A stretch of DNA of 64,000 nucleotides from Beroe forskalii (GCA_011033025.1 WFMF01000490.1:61466-125465), one strand, 5' to 3'. Positions 23,193 to 39,564 are shown, counted from the stretch's first letter. The notes: generated by a model from the sequence alone, not told the origin. Translations and numbers: made by a program.

Positions 23193-23702
23193 TATACTTC
23201 TCATTCAAAATATTCATGTCACTTCTTACATCAGATAACTTGTCAAGATTCCCTGAGTTTTATTCTAACATAGAATGAGGTATTTATGCGTATGATAATT
23301 CAGGTTTTACATTGAATGTTTGTATAAACAGCACTATTTTATTATTAATTCGGATGTCAGATATTTTAGTTACTTGTAGGTGTAAATAATGTATATCAAC
23401 AAAACATAGTATTAGTTTATCATTTGCATTGTTTTTGCGTAAAAGAAATCTGTTTTACTTCTCTCCCTATTGAATTGAAATATTCCTATGAACAGACATA
23501 GGCCGATGGTACAGGACATTTTACCAACGATAATTCGCCTCACAACACTTTATCTCACCTCAATAGAAGTTTAGGGCCTGGGTCAAGGCTTTGGTTAAGG
23601 TGAAGGTTATGATTAGGGCCGGGTCAGGGCTGGAGAGATTAAGTGCCGTGTGGTGAAATGTCGTTGGTGAAACGTCGGGCTCGCCTCTGCATCACATATT
23701 AT

Positions 23703-23925
23703 GGTCGAAAGTGGCTGTTTTCACTGGCTGTCAATGACACTTTATAGCTTTATAGGACCGTTCACACATTACCCTAATCATAGGAGGGGAGTGAAGGGTT
23801 TTTAATGATTACGCCATCCGTAGAAGTAGGAGCGGTGGAGCAAGGGTGAAATCGGCCTGAAAGACCGTCTTTCAAACGGTGCCATTGACACTTGGCAGCC
23901 GGTGAAAACAGCCACTTTCGACATC
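23703..23925. repeat. Inverted repeat, 37-45 bp arms
   Basis: The block GTCGAAAGTGGCTGTTTTCA at 23703 is mirrored by TGAAAACAGCCACTTTCGAC at about 23903-23922, with partner sequences TGTCAATGACAC and GCCATTGACAC. A G-rich degenerate tract (TTAGGGCC) precedes it at 23573-23635. Confidence 0.7.
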
Positions 23926-24491
23926 CGTCAGTGTTTCAACTTAACAGCATGTGATGCGAAGTAGAGTCCTTGCCCGCGCAACGCGCACAAATACAAATGC
24001 TCACACTGAAATCTTTCATCATAAATTCAGTTCAAATTTAAGGTCTTCTCACCCACTATTATTAGAAACAAAACAAACAACTTTCTTGGCGAGGGCTGGC
24101 AAAACAATTTGTATTATCTACAAGGAAACTACGAAATAGTTCAAATTCAAGTGTGTTGGGAAAAATCTAATTCAATGAAATTCATAATTTCATAGCGTTA
24201 ATAAAAGTTGCTGACCCTAATACAATAAAATCAAACATTTGAACCGTTGAGTAGGTACGAAATACAAATCATATCAAGGGTTCATCGGCATTAAATCAAG
24301 CAATGCCCCCAATAAATTAGAAGCACTTCTAAGGATCAGCTGACTATTAAACCATTCATGGGCAGTAATCAACAATGCTTCTCGGTTGTACTATTCATCA
24401 ATCATTGATTAATCAAATTCAAATTTACATTCGATTGATTAAATTGACCCCACTGTTTAGTTTTGATATCAATAATGTATAGTCATTATAA

Positions 24492-24497
24492 TTTATT
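24492..24497 (-). terminator. Possible poly(A) signal of the LC3 gene
   Basis: AATAAA on the minus strand lies about 640 nt after the LC3 stop codon. It is the first canonical hexamer I noticed downstream. The actual cleavage site is unknown. Confidence 0.35.
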
Positions 24498-25084
24498 TTC
24501 TGGTATTAAGTATTACATATATGTTTTTTTCTTATTTTGGTTCAAGCTGATAAGATAACTGAGAACTGCATAAATGTAAGTTGTTTTTCATGTTTTAAAG
24601 AGAGATTATACAACTTTTTTTGCGATTATTTTCAAATACTGATTCAAGTCTTTGTTCATTCTTGTTGATATTTATACATCATAATAAAAGAGTATTCTGT
24701 TTAAAGTCTTGTACCATGATAGAGTTTCTATTCACAACTGGTTCACTGTGTTTTAAATGTTTAAATGTTTGCTACTCAAAGAAAGCTTCCTATCAATTAT
24801 CTAACCGATGACTCAACTGATTCGAATAAAATTACTCACAGTGAACCAGATTTCTTCTGTTAATCGAGATTAAAATATTATTACAGATTACAGTTTATAA
24901 TTCATGATATTATATTCATTTGAAAAAATCAACCAATTCATAGCATTTCAAATACAGTACACTAAATTACAGTACACTCTCCTTAATGCATTATACCTCA
25001 TAGTCTCATTAATGTAATGCATTATAGATGATATTTCAGTCAATATAACAATCTCCATTCCCAACCCCAAACTCAATTCTCTCC

Positions 25085-25135
25085 AAATGATGACGTCACA
25101 CGTGTCACGTGATACGTCACATGTCACGTGATCCC
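25085..25135. promoter_or_regulatory. CRE followed by three CACGTG-type sites
   Basis: TGACGTCA at 25091 is followed by ACACGTGTCACGTGA and GTCACGTGAT within 45 bp, lying in the 3' untranslated region of the LC3 gene. GTCACGTGAC-type sites are the CLEAR motif bound by TFEB in vertebrates, which controls autophagy genes. A link here is inference only, as the same motif is scattered across the window. Confidence 0.4.
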
Positions 25136-25136
25136 A

Positions 25137-27885
<2,749 letters not shown>

Positions 27886-27999
27886 TACATATGTTCTTTC
27901 TCTAGGGAATAACCAAATTACGTAATGAGAAACTAATCTAAAATTATGATGCTTCTTGGGTAAGTTTTCAAAAATTGCTAGTCTAGGACAAAAGTAGGG

Positions 28000-29600
28000 C
28001 AAGGTTCAAAAGGAGGGCATGAGAGGTTTCCCTCCCAATAGGAGGGCAATTCGACAGCTAAATAATTGGGTCACACAAAAAATCCCTGCTTCAATGGCCA
28101 AGAAATGGGGCCTAACTCAAAATTTTGCTAAGTTACATAAGTGCGAGATTTGGTTTTGAATGATTCTGAAAATTTTATGCAGAAATATAGAAAAATGCGC
28201 AGTAAATGGTTAAAAATATCGAAATGTTTAAGTCCGATTGGATAAAATCATAACTAAGATATAAGCCATTTTGTGGATTTTTGAATCCAATGTCTTATCT
28301 ATAGAGGTGTATGGGTATACTACAAACATAAGAAATTACTGTACATCAATTTTCTAATTCAAGGATTGACATAAGAGGCGGAAGAGACTAAACTGTGAAT
28401 CATCAGCGGTTACCCTACAGTTGTAAGGTCTCCCTGCCATCTGCGATGTAGGTGTCCCATCAGCAGGTGACAAAGGGAAATGGAGGGGTTTCGGCCCACG
28501 CACTCCCAGGACTCCAGATTCCTGAGCAACACAGTTTAGAGGGAAGGGGGAGGAAAAGGAAAGAGTTCAGTAGAGGCAAAAGATCAATGAGTGTAAAATC
28601 GGGTGATTCTATGGGATAAGATGGTGAAATAAGGCCTAATTCACTTACAAACTAGTTTGCTAATCAATTTTGACCTAAATGATGGGTCAAGCAAGTTTGA
28701 AGCCCATATTGGTACTTCCATAAGGCTCATGGAAGACTTTATAAGCTCTTATGTCGTATGTCTTTCATGAAAGACATATGACATAAGACTCATGAAAGTC
28801 TGCATGTCAGTACAATTTGATCCAACTAAAAGATGCTGGTTTCAGAATTTAGAATTGTGGCCAATTTCAAGATCCAATTTGATCCAACATAAAAAAGCGT
28901 AAAAAATGCTGGTTTTATAATTTGGAATAGTAGCTTATTTAAAATCAATTTATCTCAATCAAGTTATCCACAGAGTTCCCCCTTGTTCCAGTAAGTCTGA
29001 GGATTTTCTCGATTCACATGAGCTGGATCTCAATGTGGTCCTTCCTTAGATCATGAACTGGTTAGGGCAAACATCTGACAGGGTGCAGTCAAGCAATTGC
29101 AATATTCAATATGTTATACATATGCAGACTTACTGTTATCAAGTCTGCACATGCCACACTAGTGTTATGTGTTATCTATATTTACTATCTAATTTATCAG
29201 TAATCAAGATGCAGAGCCATTTATCACTTGCAGTGCCCATTTTTTACACTCTTACTTATTTAATATCTTCTTTCGTATAACAAATACAGTCAATCTTGCA
29301 ATCGAGAGTGAAGTTGCCCAGAATGGAGGCAAAATGTTTCTCTGGTTCATTCTCAATTCTCATCTCTTTGGAGTTGCAGCCTGATTCATGTTTACAAGTA
29401 AACACTGTTGACTTGATCTTTTGATCTTGTCTGAACCAGATGGAACTCTAAATTCCCTAGACTGGACTTTTAGTAAATTGTAAAATGGGATAAAAACTTG
29501 ATTTACTTGTTTCACTTGATTTACTTTTTTCACTTTATGTTGATGAACTTATTTTCCTTGATGAACTTCGAGCTTCTGAAACTAACACACTACATCATGT
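28000..29600. other. Non-coding stretch with one long hairpin
   Basis: No gene seen. A GC-richer block at 28380-28560 shows no convincing exon. A hairpin with a 19-20-bp stem lies at 28747-28787, with arms around CTTATGTCGTATGTCTTTCA and TGAAAGACATATGACATAAG. Confidence 0.5.
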
Positions 29601-29617
29601 GGTTAGGGGAGTGTTCA

Positions 29618-29815
29618 AACCCACAACATGGTTGGAAGTCCATGTGTCACAGTGTTAGCTTTCACTACACCATATCATTTTTGGTGTCTTGTGCTTTATT
29701 TGGATCTGCCTAGCTCTCTGATGAAGGCATTTCTTTCATGGATCCCATTTAAAGACTACAGTTGGAGTGGTTGGAGATTTCTGTGGCTTGACTACCAAAA
29801 CTGTCTTTTTTCAAA
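29618..29815 (+). repeat. Interspersed repeat family R, copy 1
   Basis: This block (landmarks TTGGAAGTCCATGTGTCACA, TACACCATATCATTTTTGGT, TTTGGATCTGCCTAG, GTGGCTTGACTA) recurs at 30110-30310, 58370-58560 and 60820-61030 on the same strand, and at 58830-58960 and 61290-61420 on the opposite strand. A frame is partly kept between copies (SPC.TVL, YHFWCL, LDLP, LWLD), so it could derive from a protein-coding element, but stops and frameshifts occur. Confidence 0.7.
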
Positions 29816-30109
29816 GGGAAGAAGAAGAAGAATTTCATTTAACTTTGTTGGAACTCATATGTGCGCGACTTTTCAATGATGACTAATTAGTGTCCGGCTC
29901 ACTGCCTGTAATAAACAGGCAGCGAGCACAAGAGAATTATGCGCAAGTCCATGGAAAAAGTTTAAGATATATGAGTTCGACACGCCCCTGTTATTCATCT
30001 GATTTCATTTAACTTTTGTTGGAAAGTTTTGTGGCTTGACTGTTCAATGATGACTGTATTTGTGTCCCAAAGATAATTGTTTTTACCTTGCCTGCAAGGA
30101 AACAGTTGC

Positions 30110-30310
30110 CCAGAATGGTCGCAAGTCTGTGTGTCACAGTGTTAACTTTCATTACACCATATCATTTTTGGTGTCTCATTAAGATTTGTTTGGATCTACC
30201 TAGAACTCTGATGAAGGTATCTCCCTTGGATCCTGCCAAAGACTAAGGAAAGAGCTGTTGGAAAGTTTTGTGGCTTGACTGTACAAAGATGACTGTATTT
30301 GTATCCTAAA
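30110..30310 (+). repeat. Interspersed repeat family R, copy 2
   Basis: Same family as 29618. It ends with the block GACTGTACAAAGATGACTGT, which it shares with the copies at 58.5 and 60.98 kb. Confidence 0.7.
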
Positions 30311-30416
30311 GATAATAGATATTTGTTCAAATTATATATCTTATTCGAATCTTATTTAGAGACTTGGGGAGTGATTTATTTCACTCCTCAAATGTGAAAA
30401 ATCTTCTAAGAGAATG

Positions 30417-31120
30417 CAGAATCAAATATTATAATTTATATCTCAAGAAAGCACCAAAAATTCGTAATTGGATGGTGTATTGCAATAGCAGAATAAATTA
30501 AAATCAATTATAACATAACATCAGCTGAAGCACAATTGTTTTAAAAAGTGCTATAAACTTATAAAAAGTCCTACATCTTGTGGTTGCATAAGAATTGATG
30601 TTAATCAAAGATCATAACCAAAAACATAAATCGCAAATAGTTTTTAATGGATAAAAAACCTCAGGGGAAAATAAATTTGGTTTCTATTATGCTTTTATCT
30701 ATGTCATAGTTGATGAAGGTTTATCTTTAATGATCCGCAAAAGACTAAAAAATTTTAGTTGTTGGACAAGTTCTTTCCATTTTTAACAAAATGACTGTAT
30801 TTGTTCTACAAAGAAGAGAATCAAATATTATGATTTATATCTCAAGAAAGCACCAAAAATTCGTAATGGATGGTGTATTGCAATAGCAGAATATATTAAA
30901 ATCAATTATAATCTAACACCAGCTGAAGCACAACTGTTTTAAAAAGTGCCATAAATTATAAAAAGTCCTGAGCATTCGTTGCATTGCATAAGAATTCAAT
31001 GTTGATCAGAAGATCATAATAAAAGTAGATTAAATAATAAATAGATTTTAATGAATAAAATTAGTGACCTCAGGGGGAAATAAATTTTCATTTCTATTAT
31101 CCATTATCTATGTTTCGGCG
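30417..31120 (+). repeat. Direct duplication of about 300 bp
   Basis: Units 30417-30715 and 30826-31120 are direct copies (shared blocks AATCAAATATTATAATTTAT / AATCAAATATTATGATTTAT, AAGAAAGCACCAAAAATTCG, CTCAGG.GGAAATAAATTT). They differ by scattered substitutions and small indels. No coding frame. Confidence 0.8.
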
Positions 31121-31373
31121 GTAGTATAGTATAGTATAGAAATAATGGTATGGGACCATCACAATTCAGTTCATTACTAAACACAAAATTAACTTCTTCT
31201 AAAAACACACCTTCAACAAAGGTGTAAAATATCAAGAAAACTGTCAAAATCCAAGCCTGAAAAATAATAGGTAGAAAATAATTTAGAAACTAGTTAAAAA
31301 CAAAGTGAATGGTTGATATTAATGCCCTTTTTCTTAGCCACAAATGGGTTATTTCTTAAATAATTATTAAACT

Positions 31374-31720
31374 TCAGCTTATTAGACAGATAATTGTTCC
31401 TTCTATTCTTTCCAGAACTTGTGTAGAAATATACCAAAAATTGTTTGGACTTAAACTGTCAGTACCATTTTTTATAGCACTCAGACTATCTTTAAAGCTA
31501 TCAACAGTGGCAGCATCTCTTACTGATTTAGGTAGATCATTCCAATAAGGTCTGACTCTCTCTGATATAAAGTTCTCAGAAAATTTGCTAATATCTCTCG
31601 ACAAACTAATACTAGACTTCCTGTACGACAACAAATTCCTTCTACTTCTACCTAGTTTGAACAACTGTTGACCATATTCAACGTGATTGTTAACAATTTT
31701 ACGTAATCATGCTTGCAAAA
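31374..31720 (-). mobile_element. LINE reverse-transcriptase C-terminal fragment
   Basis: The minus-strand frame from about 31720 down to the stop at 31374 reads ...NNHVEYGQQLFKLGRSRRNL..., then FISERVRPYWNDLPKSVRDA and VDSFKDSL. The F.R....WN.LP..V..A....FK..L pattern is the conserved end of the ORF2 protein in several non-LTR retrotransposon clades. The frame is open for at least 96 codons and ends in a stop as expected for the protein terminus. Upstream domains are missing, so the copy is 5'-truncated, the usual fate of LINE insertions. It is of a different subfamily from the 14833-15130 fragment. Confidence 0.75.
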
Positions 31721-31739
31721 GACAAAAAGATTTTAGCTG

Positions 31740-32550
31740 GAACTTAACAATTATATTGCCATTTTAAACAAAATCAATATCAAACTGGTTCATTGTTTTA
31801 TGCCTTTACGACTTGGACTTATGCGCAATTTGCGCGGTGTAGCTCCAAACCAACGCCCTGGTGAGAAAACTGGAAACGTTTCGGCATTGAGTAATGAGCA
31901 TCTAGTCTGTTTTGTTAATAAGATTTACAATTATAGATGAAATGTCTTAAAATAGCATAGGTGCATGTGTAGTTGCACTATTGTGTATAAAGAACTCTAG
32001 ATTTTGTCCACGCGCCACGCCGCGCAAACGCGCCGCGCATTCACAATCCTTATTAAGTTTAACGAAAGAAAATCGAGCGCTGTGAACATTCGCGAAATGA
32101 AGAAATCAGAAATCCGCCATGTTGAAAATTTACGTTTGTCCTGTAGCGTTTAAAACCTTTTTAGATTTTACGCATGTCACATACCTTTCAAAGTGCTTTA
32201 ATAGTGTTCGATTCAAAGTGCTTGCACAAGTTATGCGTAAAATGCATAACGTCGTAACATGAATTATCATTCAAAGGAATAAGGATTGTTATTTCCAAAG
32301 CCTCAAATATCCCATGTCCTTATCCTAACTCCCCAGTCCATGGCTCGATTGAAGCTAGGCTGTATTTTTAGAGGCATGTCATACTAGAGTAAGTTATGCG
32401 AATTGTGTAGGAACAATCCGGGAACGAAGTGTACACTGCACTCCTTGCATCGCAGTTCCTTTGAAGCTTCTTTTACTGCTGGAAATCAGGTCTTTTCCAT
32501 CGTGGTCTCTCCGCTTTCTTGACCTCAGTAAATGTGGTTATTATGCAATA
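31740..32550. other. No supported gene
   Basis: A 46-codon open stretch on the plus strand (about 31800-31940, including GVAPNQRPGEKTGN) has coding-like composition but no start or clear splice sites. GC-rich GCGCCGCGC motifs lie at 32010-32040. Confidence 0.35.
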
Positions 32551-32597
32551 TTCGAGTGTGTTACGTACATGAACACGTGATATGGTTACTCCTTGTT

Positions 32598-32866
32598 CAT
32601 TGGCCGGACTCAGCTTTGCTATTCGCTCATTGGCTCCCGTGGTACATATACTGTTTCATGATATCGTTATACTTGTGGCATATTATGGCTGTAATTAACA
32701 GGGAACTTCCTCATTGACCAACAATTATACTTGCCTGATGTTCCAATGTAACGGTCACGTGATCACGGTGGTTGCCAATGGCAACCATTAGTCTGCCCAC
32801 GTGACCAGACCACGTGACAGAGCCGATGTATCGAGTAATTGGCAGGGCTGTGCTCTAGTATAATAA
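32598..32866 (+). promoter_or_regulatory. Promoter-like cluster: ATTGG, E-boxes, X-box, TATA-like
   Basis: ATTGG (inverted CCAAT) lies near 32599 and 32629; CACGTGA at 32757; an X-box GTTGCCAATGGCAAC at 32771-32785; CACGTGAC near 32798 and 32811; and TATAATA near 32859. The order and spacing suit an RNA polymerase II promoter facing right, but no coding exon follows that I can identify. Confidence 0.45.
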
Positions 32867-33846
32867 CGCTGTATTACCAACTGTTGATGCTATTGTATTG
32901 CGGAGTGACGGCCGTCGTTTGTCTCTCCGTAGGTCATTTGTGCAAAGGAATCAGGCCTGCACTCACCAGACTTCAAGGTTAGGGGATGTCCGCCTCGACT
33001 CATGTTCAATTTTATAGTCAGGGCGAGTTAGACTGAAATTGGCAACTTTCCAATGATTCAGAAATCCATAATTGCCATGAGAAGCGAAAAGGTAATCTGA
33101 GTATCGTTGATACTGAAAGAATAATTTGAATTGTCTCAATTGAAACTGCCGCAACTTAATTTCTTACTGGTTCAAGTCAAGGGATAATTTTTCCATCCCC
33201 TCTACAATTTCCTGGCTGACAAATATCAGGAGGTAAGCTATTTCCGAATTTCCCCCTGGTACTCACTTTTTCACTTTAGCACTTTGCCATGGATGCCCAA
33301 TTATCAAATACTTCGTGATATAGTACTTATTGGAATGGAATGCTGAACATTTTGCCTCAGTTTATAATCGGCAGCGAACAATTATTAACTGCATATCGGC
33401 CGTACCTACATAAAGATATAAAATTAGAAATGAGCGAGATTCCAAGAAAAATCAAATTTAAACAGTCAGGCTGCCATGAAGCAGTTTTATGAGCTATTAT
33501 AACTGTAGTTGTGGTAATTTCTTCCCATGAAGTTCAAAAAATCGGGAAATATTAAATTCAAAACATAAATTTGATTAAACCTCTTCGACGCCGGCGAACA
33601 CTAATTAAATGCTTCAGAATTATGAATAATATATTTGGAGATTTTTATTATTTCACCATATACTCGTATAGTCTCAGATCGATTGCTATATATGACAGAT
33701 AAATATAAAAAAACGCCTGCAGTTATATAACATCTAATATCTGTAATAAAATAATGCTGCGATGAGGTAGATCTCTCGTGATGACATTGTACTCAGCAAA
33801 ACTGTATATTAAAATCAGCATAACTACAAATCTATGTACTGCTCAG

Positions 33847-33950
33847 CCAATCAAAGCCCTGGAATTTCATCTCGTGACCCAGTCAAGCCAATCAGAGAAG
33901 TGTGCCCGTCACACGTGACTTTTCTCGACCAATAGGAGAGCTCTAAATAC
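33847..33950 (+). promoter_or_regulatory. CCAAT/E-box cluster
   Basis: CCAAT boxes lie near 33847, 33888 and 33929, CACGTGAC is at 33912-33919 and a TAAATA at about 33944. No gene is visible downstream. Confidence 0.4.
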
Positions 33951-33999
33951 TTGGTGACAGGTTGCAGTATGTTATTGTGTATGCGTTTGATAAATGCCC

Positions 34000-36770
34000 T
34001 TCTTTAACTTTATAAAATTCAACGTACTAGACTTCGCCGACTTCGGGCGCTCAGAGCGCTGTGTTGCCATGTTTTGTCTTTGTGTATTGCTTTGTGGGGG
34101 CGCTGTATCTCTTTGTGGCGCTGCAGAAGCTTGATCTAATGAGATCTATATGTAAGATCGCACGGCATCACTGTGGAGGCATATTAGATGGCATATTAGA
34201 TGGCACCGGCATTTTAGATGGCATTATTATATAGTTTGTGAATAACATGGTTTTAAAAATCACAACTTGTTGCTTAATGATTCAATGGAAGAATCTATCC
34301 ATATCTATATTGAGAGGATACTAATTTTCATCGTAACATTCGACACCAATGGATGGACGTAATGGGAAAGCATCCATGGTTTAATCCATGCTATCAAGAT
34401 ATTTCACCCCTTCATAATGGACCATGGTTGGATAATAAAGTAATAATGGAGCTAACATTATCACGACAAAGGTGATTATGTCTCAATGACAATACTGCAA
34501 TAATTTGGGTATTTATTCCATTCTCCCCGCATTAAAGCCGCCAGCCACCCCAATTGTGAAGGTTATAATAAGGTCATTATAAGATGGCAGCTTGTTATTT
34601 CCGAGTACTTTGCGCATATTAACGGATGTCAGCAATGTGTTACTCATTATGCCATATAAGGCCTGATTTAGATCAGATGGTGGCAGTTCACCTTACTCTG
34701 TCATTAATATAAAAACTTTATAAAATATCCCAAGACATGTCAGAAATAATATCACAGCTTGTCCGGTAATGAAGCCTGAATGTTGTCTCGAACCATCGAT
34801 CATTTAATATTTAAACGTCGTACAGCTGCCGCAAGAAATTAGAATTATAAAAATTATAAACGAAAAACTTGCTGCCCTATATTTCCCTTTTTTCTTCATA
34901 ATTTTTATGAAACGGCTTGCTCTGCGAAAAATCAAAGACTTCTCGCCGAGAAAATAGCATTTGCATTAGAAGGAAGCAAGGAACACTACCGAGCTTCCTC
35001 CCTGCGTGTACACATTACATTTCATACGAACAAACACACACACTCCCCGCTCTCCCTCCCTCCGATGTCCAGCTCGACTCTAATTACATTCAGCGTGAGC
35101 GTTTATGCCCTACATGGCATAATTGCGCTCACTCGATGTCGAGTAATACGCGCGGTGGGTTTGTTGTAGCTCAGTCATTATTATTATGCTCTGAGAGAGC
35201 TCACTCGATCTTTCATTTCTCGTGTGTGTGGGTGTCCGTCGCTGACCTGTAGGATACTCGCTATTATTTCATCATTTCTCTCTGAGTGGGCATGGCTGAT
35301 AGTGGTCCATGATCGGTTTCCAGGCGGTCGTTTAAACCGGATTTCAGAGCCCAGGTCAAGAGATTTTCATGTCCTCGGTGAGTTGGTACAGTTTTTCGGT
35401 ACGAAAATTATTTATTTGTTCGATCTCCGAAAATCACTTTGCTTATTTTGATATAATACCGATCTTCAGTCTTCATCTCATATTTTCAACGGTATGTTGA
35501 TTGTAAGTTCAGGTAAGAGATCAAAATAGAAAATAACTGCTTGGATTCCCACAAGATTACATCATCGCGAGTTAGGAATACAGTTAGAAAATCTTATCAA
35601 AACGTTTCAATAATATTATGTTGATAGGAGTCAGGGAAAAATGTTTTGAATTTTCTATGAACCATCGTTTCATTCCATGAGACCTGAATCCCATAATTTT
35701 CCTATAAGATTATTTTGAATTTGGTCCACGCAAAATGTCTTGATCAAATTCGAATGTTGTGATTTAATTTTCCGGTTTCTTAAGAATTCATTTCTTTTAA
35801 ACGAGTCTCAAAAATAACAAGATCGCGAAAAATAAAAACAATATAGATTTAAGATTGGCTGGAGAGTACATTTCAGAGTGGAGAAATTATCCTGATCAGC
35901 AGAATGTCAATTTTTTCACTGTATAATGCCAAAAATTAATTAGCATTGCGTGAACATGGTACCGGTTAGTTGATCATATTGAAACGTTGCTTTGTCATTT
36001 TTTTCGTAATGAAATTTTTGACATCTTACTGTGTTTTTCTCTTCATTCTCAAAATTGCTTTACCAAGGATATTCTTTTGTTATTTATTTTTGCAAAAATA
36101 AAATCAGAATATTTTTCTGGGCCACGAAAAACGTTTCAATAAATTCTATTTTTGCTGCAGAATTATTTTCATCGAAGAAAATAAAACTATTCAGTCAATT
36201 GAAATCAAATAGTCTTTTTATTCTAGCGACTTGAGGCATTTTTGTAAATTTTCTATTCTTGCAAATAAAATATTTTTCCAATTCTTAGATATCATTAAAT
36301 TTCTATGATAAAGAAAACTATAAAAATCCTGTTGAAATGATTTGTTTTGAGTTGAATCCCCAGTTAATTTTTCGAAATCAGTGTACCAAAAATAGACTTA
36401 AAGATTCATTAGAAATTTGCTCGATTGTTGAATGTTGCTATTTTCCGAAAAATAGTTAATAACTTTCTCTCAGATCTCATTATGAAACTGTTTCGCTACT
36501 GAATTTAAATTAGTGCCCCCTGTCACCGCCACAAAACCTCCAAAACAGGTTACTTTAGGAGCTGCTATTCCGCTGCCCGGGGGACTTGTACGTTTCAAAT
36601 TTCAAAACGTCCCACCTAAATCCGAAATAAAATAAATCTAACTTGTTATAACTTGTTATCGCCCACCGAAATAATAAGATGTTTGAATTACAGGGTGGTA
36701 TGTAACTGTTTTATGTGATTAACTCGGAACACTTCAAAACAGATAAAATACAAACGTTCGTTCACAGACG
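34000..36770. other. No recognisable gene
   Basis: A minor tandem repeat (GGCATATTAGAT) lies near 34178-34225. A frame of 111 codons at 34917-35252 has no family resemblance and no splice or domain evidence. Confidence 0.45.
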
Positions 36771-36777
36771 GTTAGCC

Positions 36778-36855
36778 CTCATCAACTCACCATTTCTACC
36801 TCTGATAATGACGTCACTCTCAACCACTCACCTCTCTCTCGGAGCTTATATAATA
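36778..36855 (+). promoter_or_regulatory. Double-CRE element, copy 2, followed by TATA-like site
   Basis: The left CRE is degraded (CTCATCAACT), but the core CCATTTCTACC-TCTGATAA, the right TGACGTCA (36809) and CTCTCAACC are kept. TATATAATA follows at about 36847, some 20 bp on, which gives it the layout of a promoter. Confidence 0.5.
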
Positions 36856-36859
36856 TTAA

Positions 36860-39560
36860 TTAATGTTCTGTGTCGGGTCCTGTTACTCAAAGAACGACAC
36901 AGCTCTAATGTTATTTGGGAGGTTGTCATAGAAACTTCCTCCTTTCCATTCGAACACACGCACCGTGTGATTTAACATTTCCACCGGTTATATGTGTCTC
37001 ACTAACGTATTTATTTATTATCTCAGTAACGTATTTATATAAATCCATTTCCACCGGCCCCCGGCGCAACGGATATATTTATTGTAATATATGTATTAAT
37101 TCTATGAAATATATATTCCCCTCCCTCCTTTGCGTTCCGTTATTTAATATATTTATTTTATGTGTCCTATCTTCCATCCGTATGCCGTGTTATGGTTGTT
37201 AATATAGCTGAGCGGCCCAGACTTTGTGGCGCTGCGTTACTTAATGTAAATTTGTCATAAATTAACACCCCATAATAATAAATTCGAGAATTTATATGCT
37301 TTGTGTGGATATAAATACATGTTATGATAACGTTGAATATAATTCTTATCACAGCGCGATCAGACAGAGAAAATCAATGAGTTGTGTAATTCCCAACTTG
37401 ATCAGATATAAATCACGGCTATATTTATAAAATGAGAGACACTATTCATTTTCTATACTCTCAGCCCATGAAGTTTATATAGACATCACCAATTTACCCT
37501 TCTTCTCGTATGATAATGATGAAATCTCTACCGCCTATTTCTTTTTCATCAGCACCTTGTAATTATATTTCTTAACGAGATCCTCGTGATTTCCCATCTC
37601 TCGTATCAGATTTGTGTGATAAGAGTGTTTACTTTTCTACCGAGATAAGCGATAAGAAAAGTGATGTATTGCTGGCAAGTTCGGATTTCTTGTTGTGACT
37701 CTTTAGACAATACAAATGTGTTTTACTGCTGTGAACATTTTGTTTTTTATGGTGATTTTGTCATTCCTCTCTTTACAGGCGCGGTCCTTTATAATGCGCG
37801 CATGTTCTCACACCTTTTCCTTATTCTTATTTTCCGTAGACTTATTTTGTTTTTCTAGTTTCATTCTGCTCCGTGTCATAAAATTTGTGGCTTCAAATCA
37901 TGAAATCCTGGCCTTTGGCTGACAATCCAATCCAAAGTAAAGTAAAGCGGCAAGAAATTACGGAAATCTAAGCGGCGTGCGATGCACATGATAACAAACG
38001 CGCAGGCAATATTGAATTAGCACCTGGATTTCCTGTTGTGATTAACTTCATTACGACATGTTCATTATTAGCGTCACTGTTTATTTGTTTGTCATGTCTG
38101 GTTAGACCTTCAACGACTGTTCTGATTGAATTCACTTAACTACATGAATACTTGAACTAATAAGTTGAAAAGGAGTAATTCTTGTTTCATTAAATTCGTT
38201 TTTCTTTCAATAAAATTCCGCCTATTATTTAATGAGGTTTCGGAGATACAGTGAAAGATTTCATTTGCGCCATGACATCACGCTGTTTACTTAAATCGTC
38301 CCACGTACTTCGTAACTTCGTTGCCTTTCTTTTAGCGTTACAACTTTCTTTTTATTTATGTATTTATGACTTTATTTATGTATTTATGTATTTATATTGC
38401 CTTTCATTACGTCAACCATTTGCGTTAACTGGATCTGCATTTCTTCTTCCTCTAGTTAGGTAAAGTAGATAATTAGGTCGACTAGTTAAGTTAACTATTT
38501 ACTAATTAGGATTAAGGATGGCTGAATCCTTTTTTTTTCTAAATTAGATTATCTGTTGAGGTTAATTAGGCTGAATCTTTTTTTTTCTAAATTAGATAAA
38601 CTGTTTAGGTTAATTAGGTAAATTAGGTTTACTATTTACTATTACTATTTAGGTAAACTAATGAAGTTATGTATTTTTCTTATTGGTTCCATTCTAACTC
38701 TTTCTGTTCATCTTTTCATCTTATCTTTTCTTATTGAGGTTGACTAATTAGGTTAACTAATTAGATTAACTAAATGAGTTTTGGTTTATTACGTTATGAT
38801 TGTCTTTTTTCTAACTTCTGAGCTTCTGATACTGTACTTTTTATTTCTTTTTTGAATGCCTTTTCGTTTTGCTTCGGAAGTGCTTTCATACAGCGTGAAG
38901 TCATGGTTTTCCTTTGCAGTTGCTCTTCATTTCGTTGATTTAGACACCTATTCCCTCATCGCAAGGAGGTTTCTTCTCCAACACTAAACCACAGGTTAGT
39001 GTTGGAATTGGTTCACACTCTATCATTAAACAATGGATGAAAGTGTTTTGTGTATCGAGCTTGGTTTGATGACATTGAGTGTGTCCCATAACCAAGGACA
39101 GTGCCCAAACGTCCGGATCTAACCCTGGACCTACCTGGCGAGTACCTCGATTATATACAAAAAAAAAAAAAAAATTGTCATGTCTGGTTAGACGGGTAAC
39201 TGCAGTGTGCCAAGCCATTATAACACAATGTGCGGTAAATGTGATGCGCGTCTATTTACAGGCTGGGTTAAATATTTCTTATATTTTACATCGAATCTAC
39301 GACAAATCTTAAAAAATATAGAATATAATATAATCCTCCTCCTCATTTCATTCGATTGTTAATGTAATGATGAATAGACTGGCTTGCCGCGAATGTCTCA
39401 TTATATACGCCGATATATATTATTATACTGTGTCATGTTGTTTAACTCATTTGTAGATCATTATCTATGTAATCGTTGAGCAGCCACTAGTATTGCTCCT
39501 TTATAAACTAAATCAGTCTCACGGCGCAGCTCAGTCAAATATTATGCAGTTTTATCAGTG
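36860..39560. other. No recognisable gene; AT-rich tandem blocks
   Basis: A duplicated block of about 70 bp with TTTTTTTTTCTAAATTAGAT lies at 38515-38640. TTAGGTTAACTAATTAGG-type repeats run through 38455-38780. An A run at about 39159-39173 sits in otherwise ordinary sequence. Confidence 0.5.
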
Positions 39561-39564
39561 GCCA

